In this document: in pieces, positions 34,965 to 44,543 of the stretch
Layout: each line of letters opens with the position of its first letter
Numbering within the stretch: position 1 is the stretch's first letter
NCBI GenBank assembly: GCA_963839475.1
Contig: CAWIVH010000015.1
Coordinates: 186,001 to 250,000, forward strand
Length of the DNA: 64,000 nucleotides
DNA from: CAWIVH01 sp963839475
GTDB taxonomy: Bacteria > Acidobacteriota > UBA6911
Direction: 5' to 3'
Notes under the pieces: generated by a model
Seen by the model: only the letters and a program-made list of their open reading frames with translations
The model's database searches: none
What the model was told of the DNA's origin: nothing
Program-made: the position numbers and the translations under genes

Positions 34965-36159
34965 AAAGTCAGCCGTCATTTTTGGGGCGGGGAAGACCGG
35001 GCGGGGTTTTATTGCGCACCTGCTTGCTCTGTCCGGATTCCGGATTACTTTTGTCGAAAAGTCCCCCGCGCTGGTCCGGCAATTGCGCCAACGGGGCGGG
35101 TATAGCATCCGGATCATGGGATCGCCGGCGAAGGACATCGTCATCGACGGATATGAAGTCTTTGATTCCGGTGAAAAAGAACGCATTGCCCGAGCCATCG
35201 CAAATGCCGGCGCCGTGTTCGTATCCGTTGGTGGCGCGAACCTTCCGCAAGTCGCCACGCTTCTGGCCGAAGGAATCCGAGCTTGTTGCTCGGGCGGCCG
35301 CACCAATTCTTTGAACATCATCCTGTGCGAGAATTATTTCCAACCGGGCCCGTGGTTGCGTGAATTGATTTGCGGGCAGCTCCAAGGACCCGGCCTGGAC
35401 TGGTTCAATCAAAAGGCGGGCGTTGTCGAAGCATTGGTGCTGCGGTCTACGGTCGATCCTCCCGAAGAGGAGAAAGCGGCAGATCCGCTGGCATTGAATT
35501 CGCAGGATACCTGGGAAATGCCCGCCGACAAGGAAGGTTTCGTTGGCGAGATTCCGGCCGTGCTAGGTCTCGCTCCGAAGGAGAACTTCCAATGCGGTTT
35601 GATCCAGAAGCTCTACACCTACAACTCGGTCAATGCCGTTATCACTTATCTGGGTTACCTCAAGGGACATGTACTGCTGAGTGACGCTGCCAACGACGTG
35701 GAAATAGCTGAACTTGCGCGGGAGGCATCCCGCGAGTCTTGCGAAGCGCTTTGCGCTCACTTCGGGTTCGATCGCGAGGGTCAGGACAAGTTTGCTGCGC
35801 CAGCGATTGCCAAGTTTCAGAATCGCCAGATTGTCGATTCCATCGCCCGGAACGCCAGGGATCCCATCCGCAAGCTGGGTCGAAATGACAGGCTGGTCGG
35901 TCCCGCGTGCATGGCTATCGGGCACGGCATCCGGCCGGAAGCGCTATGCATCGGTATCGCGGCGGCATTGCGCTATGATGATCGCGGCGATGAGGCCGCA
36001 CAAAAGCTGCAGGAAATGCTTTCGGAAAAAGGCCTTCTCTCGGTACTCGGTGAAATTTGCGGCATCGATCCCGGGGCCGAACTTGCGGGTCTAATACTTC
36101 AGGCGCGGGAGAAACTGGAGCGACGGTTCCCCGTCACTCAAAGCCACGTTCAGGGATAA
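34957..36159 (+). CDS. MtlD-like polyol/sugar-phosphate dehydrogenase, copy 1
   Basis: A 400-residue member of the mannitol-1-phosphate 5-dehydrogenase group (NAD-dependent, Rossmann fold plus helical C-terminal domain). The nucleotide motif is GAGKTGRGFI at 10-19; canonical MtlD reads GAGNIGRGFI. The active-site segment KLYTYNSVNAVITYLGYLKG matches the K-x5-N pattern of the family. The ATG at 34957 overlaps the kinase stop by eight bases and has an AAGGTGAG site. It shares most of its length with copy 2 immediately downstream. Confidence 0.85.
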   Translation: MAEKSAVIFGAGKTGRGFIAHLLALSGFRITFVEKSPALVRQLRQRGGYSIRIMGSPAKDIVIDGYEVFDSGEKERIARAIANAGAVFVSVGGANLPQVATLLAEGIRACCSGGRTNSLNIILCENYFQPGPWLRELICGQLQGPGLDWFNQKAGVVEALVLRSTVDPPEEEKAADPLALNSQDTWEMPADKEGFVGEIPAVLGLAPKENFQCGLIQKLYTYNSVNAVITYLGYLKGHVLLSDAANDVEIAELAREASRESCEALCAHFGFDREGQDKFAAPAIAKFQNRQIVDSIARNARDPIRKLGRNDRLVGPACMAIGHGIRPEALCIGIAAALRYDDRGDEAAQKLQEMLSEKGLLSVLGEICGIDPGAELAGLILQAREKLERRFPVTQSHVQG

Positions 36160-36176
36160 GCCGAAAAACTTTTCGT

Positions 36177-37400
36177 ATGCAAAGCCAAACCGGGGTAATT
36201 CTAGGTGCCGGCAAGATTGCCCGCGGATTCATCGCGCACTTGCTGACTTTATCGGGGTACCGGATCGTGTTCGTCGAGAAAAATCCGGCACTGGTCCAGC
36301 TGCTGCGCGAACGCGGCAGATACGGCATACGAATCATGGGAGCGCCGGAAAAAGATATTGTGATCGAAGGTTTTGAGACACTTGACGCTGACGAAGTCGA
36401 GCGCGTGGCCTTGGCCATTGCCAGCGCCGGCGTCGTCTTCATTTCTGTCGGAGGCCCGAATCTGCCGCAAGTCGCTCCCCTGCTGGCGGCAGGAATTCGA
36501 ACGGGCTGTTCTTCCCGCCGAACGAGCCCTCTCAATTTCATACTGTGCGAAAACTATTTCCAGCCGGGCCAATGGCTTCGCGCGCTGATTTCCGAGCAGC
36601 TCCATGGCCCGGAATTGGAGTGGTTCCGTCGCCATGCCGGGATCGTCGAAACCATGGTGCTGCGCTCGGCCATCGAACCTACGGACGAGATGAGAGCTGA
36701 AGACCCGCTTTCACTCAAGTCGCAGGATTTTTGGGAATTGCCGGCCGATAAAGAGGCTTTCGTCGGCGAAGCCCCGCCGGTGCGCGGGCTTGCGCCCAAG
36801 GAGAAATTCCAGGGCGGGCTGGTCCGAAAACTGTACACCTATAACGCCGCCAATGCGACGATTGCCTACGCGGGGCATTGCAGGGGCTACACACTTTTGA
36901 GTGATGCTGCCAACGATGGTGAAATTGCGGAACTGGCTCGACAAGCAGTCCATGAGTCAAGCCAAGCGCTCTGCCTTCGATTCGGATTCGATGTGGAGGA
37001 ACAACAGCGGTTCGCCTCATCGGCAATTGCAAAGTATCAGAATCGAGAGATCATCGATCTCATCGAACGCTGCGCCCGCGACCCCATCCGGAAGCTTGCT
37101 CGCAATGACCGCCTGGTTGGTCCGGCATGCCTTGCCCTGGAGGTGGGAATCCGGCCTGAGGCATTGAGCCGTGGTATTGCAGCCGCTCTCCTTTACAGCC
37201 ATCCCGGAGATGAGTCAGCCATGAAACTTCAGGCAATGATCGCCTCAGAAGGTTTGGCAGAGGTGCTCCGCCGATTATGCGGCATCAATCCTGATGGTGA
37301 TCTGGCAGCGATGGTGACCCGGGCCTATGAAGAGCTGAAGCAGAAGCGCATTGCCTCCTCGGTGCGGCCCATGGAAAAGGGGCAGGGCAGGAAGCCATGA
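36177..37400 (+). CDS. MtlD-like polyol/sugar-phosphate dehydrogenase, copy 2
   Basis: A 407-residue tandem paralogue of the preceding gene, 17 bases downstream. The nucleotide motif reads GAGKIARG, with Ala replacing the second conserved Gly. The active-site region KLYTYNAANATIAYAGHCRG keeps the Lys and Asn. Divergence from copy 1 is substantial at the ends and moderate in the core, so the duplication is not recent and the two probably handle related substrates or directions. Its stop overlaps the start of the MFS gene (ATGA). Confidence 0.85.
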   Translation: MQSQTGVILGAGKIARGFIAHLLTLSGYRIVFVEKNPALVQLLRERGRYGIRIMGAPEKDIVIEGFETLDADEVERVALAIASAGVVFISVGGPNLPQVAPLLAAGIRTGCSSRRTSPLNFILCENYFQPGQWLRALISEQLHGPELEWFRRHAGIVETMVLRSAIEPTDEMRAEDPLSLKSQDFWELPADKEAFVGEAPPVRGLAPKEKFQGGLVRKLYTYNAANATIAYAGHCRGYTLLSDAANDGEIAELARQAVHESSQALCLRFGFDVEEQQRFASSAIAKYQNREIIDLIERCARDPIRKLARNDRLVGPACLALEVGIRPEALSRGIAAALLYSHPGDESAMKLQAMIASEGLAEVLRRLCGINPDGDLAAMVTRAYEELKQKRIASSVRPMEKGQGRKP

Positions 37401-38659
37401 GGCTCGTGCCGCGATCCGCGTCTTCAGATGCAAGGCTTCCCCTGATGGCATTATTGGTTGCCTCTGTGTTCCTCTGCTATGTGGCACGCAGTTCTTTCTC
37501 CATGATTGCGCCCGTGGTCGGCAAGGAACTTGGATTGCCGCCTGATAAACTGGGGATTCTGCTGTCGGCCTTCTTCTGGTCCTATGCCGTTTCCCTGGTG
37601 TTTGCCGGGCGACTGGTGGACCGGTTGAACGTAGCCTGGGTGCTGGGTGCAGGATTTCTGCTCTGGTCTTTGACAGCAGGGGCGACGGGGCTTGCCGGTT
37701 CTTTCGGCGCTTTGCTGGTGGTCCGTCTGGCCCTGGGGATCAGCCAGGCCACGGCCTACCCGTCCTACATGAAGATCATCGCTTCGACTTTCCCGGAAAG
37801 CCGCCGTGGCTTGGCGAGTTCCCTGATAGAGGCAGGGAACCAGTTTGGCACCACATGTGCGACGCTGACAGGAGGCTTCATCATTGCGGGCTTGGGCTGG
37901 CAGGCCTTCTGTTTCTTGATATCGGGTGTCAGCCTCCTCTGGCTTCCGGCGTGGGTGCGTTGGGCCCCCAGCATCACAGTTCCGGAGAGGAAAGCAGAGG
38001 GAGTTGCGGCCGGCCCGGGATTCAGGGACCTGCTGCGCGTCCGTTCAGCCTGGGGCACTTTTTTGGGGATGTTTGCGAGCAACTACACCTGGATCTTTCT
38101 TCTCACGTGGCTGCCTTCTTACCTTGTAATGGAACGTCACCTTCCTCTGAAAACGGTAGCAGTGCTCGGATCCGTGCCCATCCTGGCCCTCGCCTGTTCC
38201 TCGCCATTTTGCGGCTGGCTTTCTGACAGGTTCATCCAGCGGGGAGGGTCACCGACACGCGTCCGAAAGGCTTTCATGGTTTCCGGGTTCCTCTCGTGCA
38301 CTTTGTTCGTTCCCGCGGTTCTGGCAAAGGACTCGACGGTCTGCATCATACTTCTGACCTTCAATTGTCTGGCATGGGGGCTGGTGAGCTCCAATGTCTG
38401 GCCGATCACGCAGACAATTGCCGGCCCGCGCATGGCTGGAACATGGGTAGGCCTGCAAAATGCCTGCGGCAATCTGGCCGGAGTTGTGGCCCCTGCACTC
38501 ACGGGTATTATTGTGGCGAAAACGGGCGCTTTTTACCTGGCATTTGTGACGGTGTGGGTCGTTGCCGTGAGCGGCGCCTTGTCCTACCTGTTTATTGTTG
38601 GACCGGTTGAACCTGTGCGGTGGCAAGGTGAACACAAAAGTAACCGCCAAGACGATTAA
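37397..38659 (+). CDS. MFS transporter (ACS/sugar-acid type)
   Basis: A 420-residue twelve-helix major facilitator. The signature loop between TM2 and TM3 reads FAGRLVDRLNVAWV, and the TM4-5 region has SRRGLASSLIEAGNQFG, both as in the anion:cation symporter (sugar acid, hexuronate, tartrate) subfamily. It is the last gene of the kinase-dehydrogenase operon and overlaps by four bases. With two GH105 hydrolases nearby, uptake of a uronic acid or related sugar is the natural inference. Confidence 0.88.
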   Translation: MRLVPRSASSDARLPLMALLVASVFLCYVARSSFSMIAPVVGKELGLPPDKLGILLSAFFWSYAVSLVFAGRLVDRLNVAWVLGAGFLLWSLTAGATGLAGSFGALLVVRLALGISQATAYPSYMKIIASTFPESRRGLASSLIEAGNQFGTTCATLTGGFIIAGLGWQAFCFLISGVSLLWLPAWVRWAPSITVPERKAEGVAAGPGFRDLLRVRSAWGTFLGMFASNYTWIFLLTWLPSYLVMERHLPLKTVAVLGSVPILALACSSPFCGWLSDRFIQRGGSPTRVRKAFMVSGFLSCTLFVPAVLAKDSTVCIILLTFNCLAWGLVSSNVWPITQTIAGPRMAGTWVGLQNACGNLAGVVAPALTGIIVAKTGAFYLAFVTVWVVAVSGALSYLFIVGPVEPVRWQGEHKSNRQDD

Positions 38660-38692
38660 AACCCCGGAGCCTTGGACAGATTTGTCGCGGCA

Positions 38693-40195
38693 TTACTTTA
38701 TCGGGCGAGCTGCATCCATTCCTTTGCGCCATTCCCAGATTCGTTTCCATTGCTCCTCCGAGGCTGTGAACGGGTTGAATCGGCTCGAGTCCACGTCCTG
38801 ATAAAGCGCGCGATATTGCGCCGGATCACAATCGGGATTGGGCCGATTTGCCTGTGAATGGTTCACCCTCCGCCAGGCGTCGAGAGCGGCGCGCATTTCC
38901 GTAACACGTCCAGGCTGCTCCTGGGCGAGGTCGCGCATCTCGCCGATATCGGCCTCGAGGTTGTACAGCTCGGCTTTTTCCTCGTCATAGAATTCCACCA
39001 TCATCCATGAGCCATCCCGCATCGCGCCGCTCGGCCGGCTGCCCTGGTTGGTGTAATGCGGGAAATGCCAGAAAAACCGGCGCTGCGGAAAAGCGCCCCG
39101 GCCGGTGAGCCCCGCCGCAAAACTGATGCCATCCAGGTTTTGCGGCGCGGGTTGTCCGGTTAGATCCAGCAGCGTGGATAGCCAGTCGGTGTTGATCACG
39201 GGTGCCTCGACAACCCTGCCGGCCTGCACGTGTGCCGGCCAGCGCACAATCAAAGGAATGCGCAGGCCGCCTTCGTAGACATAACCTTTGCCCGCGCGAA
39301 AGGGTGTGTTGTGCGTGATCCGCGCATGAGACCCTTCCGGCATATGCAGGCCGCCATTGTCGGACGTGAAGACGACGATGGTGTTTTCAGCGAGTTTCAG
39401 CGAATCCAGCTTGGCCAACAGCTGGCCTACCGTGTCATCGAGCGTTTCGATCACGCCGGCATAGACCGGCTCAAACGCGGTGGAGTTGTTGGCGATCCTT
39501 GCCGGTTGGGCGGTGTACGGAATATGGGGCGTGTTGTGGGCAAGGTAGACGAAGAAAGGCTGATTCCTGTTCGTTTCCATGAATCGCATCGCTGCCGAAG
39601 TGAGGTCGTATTCGCCTTTGCCGCCTTCGGTAGGGGAGGGGGTCGTGTTGGCTTTGCCGGGGTGATAGGAATCGAAGCCGTGTTCCAGCGGCCCGAACCC
39701 TTTGTCGCCAACGTGCCATTTGCCGAATGCGCCGCAGGTGTATCCTGCCGGTTTGAAATAGCGCGGAATCATCTTCTCGGTCAGAGGCACCTGCATCTCG
39801 ATCTCCGGGTGCAGCACTTTCTGCGAGATGCGGTCGGATCGTCCGGGCAGAAATGTAGTCAGGTGCAACCGGGCCGGATTCTTGCCGGTTAAAATCGCAG
39901 CCCGCGAGGCCGAGCAGATCGGCTGCGCGCAGTAGGCGGAGGTAAACCGCGTTCCCCGGGCTGCCAGCCTATCGAGGTTGGGCGTGTGGTGATCCTGCCT
40001 CCCGTAACAATGGAGATCGTTGATGCCGAGGTCGTCGCACAGGATGAACACGACATTCGGCGGCCGCTCGCTCTTTCCTTCCGGGCTGTTGAGTGTCGAA
40101 TCGGCGCTCTTTCCCAGCCATGGATAGAGCGCGGCGCCGGCCGCGCTTATCCTGGCAAGTTTCAGCAAGTCACGCCGGGTAAGTATCGCCCCCAT
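38693..40195 (-). CDS. exported sulfatase (formylglycine type)
   Basis: A 500-residue sulfatase. The N-terminus TRRDLLKLARISAAGAA is a Tat-like signal. The metal ligands begin with DD at 54-55 (ILCDDLG), and the modification motif is C94-SASR, the C-x-A/P-S-R target for formylglycine formation. Further motifs GKWHVG and FTSDNGG fit arylsulfatase/glycan-sulfatase families. A formylglycine-generating enzyme is not in the window. Its place beside glycosidase genes suggests removal of sulfate from a polysaccharide. Confidence 0.93.
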   Translation of the reverse strand: MGAILTRRDLLKLARISAAGAALYPWLGKSADSTLNSPEGKSERPPNVVFILCDDLGINDLHCYGRQDHHTPNLDRLAARGTRFTSAYCAQPICSASRAAILTGKNPARLHLTTFLPGRSDRISQKVLHPEIEMQVPLTEKMIPRYFKPAGYTCGAFGKWHVGDKGFGPLEHGFDSYHPGKANTTPSPTEGGKGEYDLTSAAMRFMETNRNQPFFVYLAHNTPHIPYTAQPARIANNSTAFEPVYAGVIETLDDTVGQLLAKLDSLKLAENTIVVFTSDNGGLHMPEGSHARITHNTPFRAGKGYVYEGGLRIPLIVRWPAHVQAGRVVEAPVINTDWLSTLLDLTGQPAPQNLDGISFAAGLTGRGAFPQRRFFWHFPHYTNQGSRPSGAMRDGSWMMVEFYDEEKAELYNLEADIGEMRDLAQEQPGRVTEMRAALDAWRRVNHSQANRPNPDCDPAQYRALYQDVDSSRFNPFTASEEQWKRIWEWRKGMDAARPIK

Positions 40196-40267
40196 GGGTC
40201 ATCCTCCCTGCCGTGGGCCGGGATAGGTTTTTTTCCGTACCGGCTTTGAAGCCATCGTGTTTCAGCG

Positions 40268-42403
40268 TTATTTACGAATCTGCAGCGTCATCGGCCGTGT
40301 ACAAAAAGCATCATACGGTTTGAGTCCCGAGAAAATCAGCGTCATCGAAACCCCATCAGGGCTGATCCATTTCGACGGCAGCCTGTATCCGTGCGTGCCT
40401 CCCAGTCCCCAGTCGCCGGTGTGAAAGACCGTCGTCCACGGGCCCCAGGGTTCCGGCGCGTCATAAATGCCCCATCCGCCTGCGTGATCGTATCCGAGGG
40501 CCAGCAAGTAGCGCTTGAGATGCGGATGATAGACCGCATCCAAACGCTGACAGTGCCTGGGATATCGGAACACGTCCCCTCGGTGAGCCAGATCGGTGGT
40601 CCATACGGGCCGATTTCCTGCCTCGATTCGTTCCAGGAATTCCCAGGCGGTGCGATCGCGCAAGCGGTTGGATGGGGCTCGCGCCAGGATCAAGCCGTCA
40701 TCAGCTTCATAGGCGCTGCCGCCATCCTGCGAATAGGAGTAGATAAAATCATCGCGGGCGCCTTCGTTGTTTTTGCCATAGTTCAGAAATGAAGGCGAGC
40801 CGAAGCTCTCGTTGAAACGGAAACCCCAGGTCCACGTTTTGCCGTGATCCTCCGACCAGGCGAGTTGAGCGTTGCCTGAGTTCCGGACCCACATATACAA
40901 AACGCCATGAACCATGATCAGTCCGCTGGCTTTTTGGCCGCGAATTCCATCGCCGGTTCTCTCGCCGCTGGCAGACGGCAGGTTGAACCCTGTGATATTT
41001 TCCGGTCCGCCAGCCACTTTCGCAAAGCCGAGGCTCAATTTCCGTTCCGGCCTGGGGTTGAATCCCCAACCGTCGCCGTAAGCCGTGTACTGTTCTCCGT
41101 CATCTCCCCAAGTGATCGGCCAGTTGTCGCTGTCGACGGCATCGCAACGGATCATCGACGGCGGGCCAAAATGAACAGCTTGAATCTCCCCGGATGGAGG
41201 GTAAGGCGTTCTTTCTTTGATGGCTTCGCTCAAAGGCTGCATAAGGTGCTCGACCATCGGCGACCAGAACCCCGTTTCGCCGGCCCTCCGCTCCGGATTC
41301 AATATTTGACCGTTTCGGACCACAATCAGATCCAGGCTGGGCACGACCATGAGCAGCTGGTGTCCGGCTCCGGCGCCTGCGAAGGCATCGGAGGGCAGGC
41401 ATGGCCATGCTCCGTTGGTATTCAACCACCAGGCCAGGCCCGAAGCGGGTGCGTTTTTCTCCTGCGAGATCGGCATCCCGGAAAAAGCCAGACCTTGCTC
41501 CACCGTCTTTCGCCCGATGAGTTGCCTGTGGTTCCATTCGCCGCGATGGAGCATGAGCGCGCCAATGGCTGCCGTAGCGCGCGGCGTAAAGGCTCCGCCG
41601 CCCCAGGTGGCATATAGCTCCAGGCCATTGAGCTCATAGGGGCGGCCGTAGCCAATCGACCAGGCTGAATCAGAAACTCCGAGCTGTCGAAGGACGCATG
41701 CCGCCAGAAGTTCCCGGATGTTTTTCTGAGGGGCCTCCCGGAGGCTGTAGGTGACTGCATACGCCAATGCTGCTATCCCGGGGTTGCTGTACTGGTAATT
41801 CTCACCCGGCTTGAAGATCACCGGCGCCTGGTGAATAGCTACGGAAAACGGATCGGGCTCCCGTCGCCAGAAAGCACCCTTCCAGCCCGGGAGCTGTGCG
41901 TGGGGCAGCCCGTCCTGTTCGGCATCCTCGATACCGGAAGTATGCGTAGCGAGGTGGCGGATCCTAATGCTCGATTTTTTGGGGTCACCCTGCCAGGCGG
42001 GGATATGTTTTGATGCGGGGTCGTCGGGGCTGATGACGCCATCGTCCATGGCCGTCAGAAGTGACATGCCCCCGACAATGGCCTTGGCCATCGAAGCCGT
42101 ACCCAAGAGACCGTCCGGTCCCTGGTCGGGCCCATACCATTCGCAGACCATCTTGCCGTGGCGGATCACCAGAAATGCGGAAGTATGCCTTGCACTCAAG
42201 CTGGCCCTCAAGGCTTCGAATTTCTCTGGATCAAAACCTGTCTCCCCGGGCGAAGCCTTAGGCCACTGGCCCTCCATGGCCAATGCCCGACACAAGATGA
42301 CAGCCCCAAGCATGGACCGGACGATCAAATTTCGAGACAATAGAGATCTCCAAGGGAAAAAATATTCGGCACCGCCGCACCGCTCCAGCCAGGAAGGTTT
42401 CAT
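40268..42403 (-). CDS. serine hydrolase (beta-lactamase-like) fused to a DUF4185/sialidase-like domain
   Basis: A 711-residue two-domain protein. Residues about 50-390 form a penicillin-binding/beta-lactamase-class-C fold: the SxxK is in TASMAKAIV, the Tyr site in YQYSNPG, and a HTSG element is present. Residues about 405-711 resemble DUF4185-type or BNR/sialidase-like beta-propeller segments (LAWSEDHGKTWTWG is an Asp-box-like repeat). The start at 42403 gives a hydrophobic leader after about 25 residues; an alternative is 42313. It precedes the sulfatase on the same strand, 72 bases away. Confidence 0.75.
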   Translation of the reverse strand: MKPSWLERCGGAEYFFPWRSLLSRNLIVRSMLGAVILCRALAMEGQWPKASPGETGFDPEKFEALRASLSARHTSAFLVIRHGKMVCEWYGPDQGPDGLLGTASMAKAIVGGMSLLTAMDDGVISPDDPASKHIPAWQGDPKKSSIRIRHLATHTSGIEDAEQDGLPHAQLPGWKGAFWRREPDPFSVAIHQAPVIFKPGENYQYSNPGIAALAYAVTYSLREAPQKNIRELLAACVLRQLGVSDSAWSIGYGRPYELNGLELYATWGGGAFTPRATAAIGALMLHRGEWNHRQLIGRKTVEQGLAFSGMPISQEKNAPASGLAWWLNTNGAWPCLPSDAFAGAGAGHQLLMVVPSLDLIVVRNGQILNPERRAGETGFWSPMVEHLMQPLSEAIKERTPYPPSGEIQAVHFGPPSMIRCDAVDSDNWPITWGDDGEQYTAYGDGWGFNPRPERKLSLGFAKVAGGPENITGFNLPSASGERTGDGIRGQKASGLIMVHGVLYMWVRNSGNAQLAWSEDHGKTWTWGFRFNESFGSPSFLNYGKNNEGARDDFIYSYSQDGGSAYEADDGLILARAPSNRLRDRTAWEFLERIEAGNRPVWTTDLAHRGDVFRYPRHCQRLDAVYHPHLKRYLLALGYDHAGGWGIYDAPEPWGPWTTVFHTGDWGLGGTHGYRLPSKWISPDGVSMTLIFSGLKPYDAFCTRPMTLQIRK

Positions 42404-42677
42404 TCCACGTTACTCAGACATCTTACATTCAATTTCGTCGGGGGATATAAGGGATTGGGTGGTGGGCGAGGTCGTCGTGAATTAAGCCGACTAGGGCGAT
42501 CTCTCGCGATCGCCAGAGGCGATCCGTTATGGCTCGTTCTTTGGTTGGATAGTTTTAACAATATCCTGATACGCTGTATACTCTGGTTTCACACCTAATC
42601 CATCATTTGTGGGCAGTGATTCATGAGCCATTTGAAATATCTGTCCAAGGCTGATCTGGCAGCGAAAATCCTTTGTG
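42404..42677. other. intergenic, no intact gene
   Basis: The gap between the minus-strand serine hydrolase and the plus-strand glycan island. It holds no intact gene; its right end runs into a GGDEF relic. Confidence 0.4.
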
Positions 42678-42836
42678 AGTTTTGGCGCTGGATTTGAGCC
42701 GGACATCAACGTCACCGTCAGTGGCGGACTCAAGGAAAACCGAAACGAAACCATGGATGAGTTGATCGAAGGTACGGAACAATGTCCTTATAAAGCTAAA
42801 GCAAGTGGCAAAAAACGCATTGAATATCACTACTAG
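42678..42836 (+). pseudogene. remnant of a GGDEF (diguanylate cyclase) C-terminus
   Basis: A plus-strand frame without start reads SFGAGFEPDINVTVSGGL, then ETMDELIEGTEQCPYKAKAS, then GKKRIEY and a stop (TAG 42834-42836). This matches the last part of GGDEF domains, where VTVSIGVA is followed by ADxALYxAKxxGRNRV. The GGDEF signature itself and the rest of the protein are missing; the frame upstream is closed by a stop at about 42633. The following transferase gene starts inside this relic in another frame. Confidence 0.6.
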
Positions 42837-44506
42837 GCATCCGCGAACTAGCTCCTTCGAGCCTTCATGGCCGCTGCAGTACGGCTGCCTGTTTCTTGCG
42901 GCAGTCACCGTCCTCTTTCTAGCGCCTTTCCTTGGGAGCGCATTTCATATCGACGAGCCCCTTTTCATATGGACCGCGCGCCAGATCGTGAATCAGCCCC
43001 TGAACCCTTATGGCTTCAATGTGGTTTGGACTTCAACCACGACGCCCATGTTCGAAGCGACTAAAAATCCGCCGCTGGCCTCTTATTTTGCCGCTCTCTG
43101 CGGAAAGTGCTTCGGCTGGTCGGAAACCGCATTGCACTCCGGTTTCCTTCTGCCCGCTATTGGATTGATCCTCGGCACCTATTATTTGGCGCGAAGATTC
43201 ACCCGTTTGCCGCTCATCGCTTCTATCGCCTGCCTTTGCAGCCCAGCCTTTATGGTCTCGGCGACCAAAGTCATGTCGGATACCTTGATGGTGGCGCTTT
43301 GGCTTTGGGCTGCGATTCTCTGGTTGGAAGGGCTCGATCGCGATAAACCCCTGTTTCTGGCGTCTTCGGGATTGCTGATAGCTCTGGCGGCGCTCGCCAA
43401 ATATTTCGCCGCGGCTTTGATCCCTTTACTTTTTGTGGTTACCCTCGCGAAAAAGCGACGCCTTGGCAATTGGGTGTGGTATCTCGCAATTCCCTTTCTT
43501 ATTCTCCTGGGGTACGAAACCTGGAGCCGCGCTTTATACGGGCAAGGCCTCATTGTGGAGGCGGCCAGCTATGCGCATGCCTCCAATAGTCAGGATTCAG
43601 TTTCGTGGCCCGCCAATGGAGTGGTCGGGATTGCATTTATCGGCGGCTGCATGCTGCCGGGACTGTTGGCCACGCCTTTTTTCTGGTCGCGGAAAGAAGT
43701 TCTCGCAGGCATCGCACTTTGTGGCCTGGCGGCCTTCGCGGTTGCCAATGGCTGGCTCGCATCCACCTCCTATGTCCCGGGCAGCCACCTTGTCTTCGTC
43801 GGCCTGCAATTTTCACTTTGCCTTGCGGGCGGATTATCGATCCTGGGGCTCGCTGCTTCGGATTGGAGGCGGACGAGGGATTCGAACTCCCTTTTGCTCG
43901 CTCTTTGGGTGCTTGGCACACTGGTTTTCACCAGCTTTCTAAATTGGACCGTAAACGCGCGCTCGATCCTTCCAATGATACCGGCCGCAGGTATATTGAT
44001 GGCGCGTCGGTTTGAATCGAGCACTGAAAGCAACCTGAAACGCCGAATGGCCGTTCTGGTATTTTCACTTTGGCTCCCGGGAATCCTGTCACTCGCGGTG
44101 GTTTCATCGGATGCTCGCGCTTGCGGAATCCGCACGCGGGGCCGCCTCTGCATTGCAGGTCAGGGCTCAAAACTATACGGGATCCCTTCGCTTCCAGGGG
44201 CATTGGGGCTTTCAATACTACATGGAATTGCTTGGAGCTCAGCCGCTGGATAGTTCCAGAATCGAAGAACTTCGGAACGGTGATATCGTCGTCATCCCCC
44301 TGAATAACACGGGAACATTCGATCTTGAACCGAAGCTCATAGAATCCCGCGAGATTATCGAGATCAACTTGAAGGAATGGGTTGGCACCATGCAGCCCGA
44401 ACTCGGTGCGGGTTTTTATTCATCCATGTGGGGGCCCTTACCCTTCGCGTTCGGCAGGTTTCCGAGCGAGCAATACCAGCTCATCAGGATCAGCCACCGA
44501 CAGTGA
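42805..44506 (+). pseudogene. GT39-like membrane glycosyltransferase, frameshifted
   Basis: Read from a GTG at 42805, the first frame gives a membrane protein with about ten hydrophobic helices and an early acidic motif FHIDEPLFIW, as in dolichyl-phosphate-mannose-transferase-like (GT39/ArnT-type) enzymes. Near 44105-44130 the coding signal passes to the +1 frame, which continues to 44506 with the soluble end (LRFQGHWGFQYYMELLGAQP..., GDIVVIPLNN). In frame 1 the protein stops early at 44253 with an unrelated Gly/Ala/Ser tail. A single extra base or sequencing error would explain it. Confidence 0.7.
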
Positions 44507-44543
44507 AAAGGAACCTCGAACCGGTCCGCACACCGTCACACCT

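Noticed and set aside
43863..43891. Minus-strand sequence resembling a tRNA 3' end (GTTCGAATCCC ... CCTCCA)
   Set aside because: No matching 5' acceptor strand or anticodon arm lies within tRNA distance. The plus strand is good coding sequence of the transferase at this point (WRRTRDSNS followed by a hydrophobic helix), so it is a chance resemblance or at most an att-like trace.
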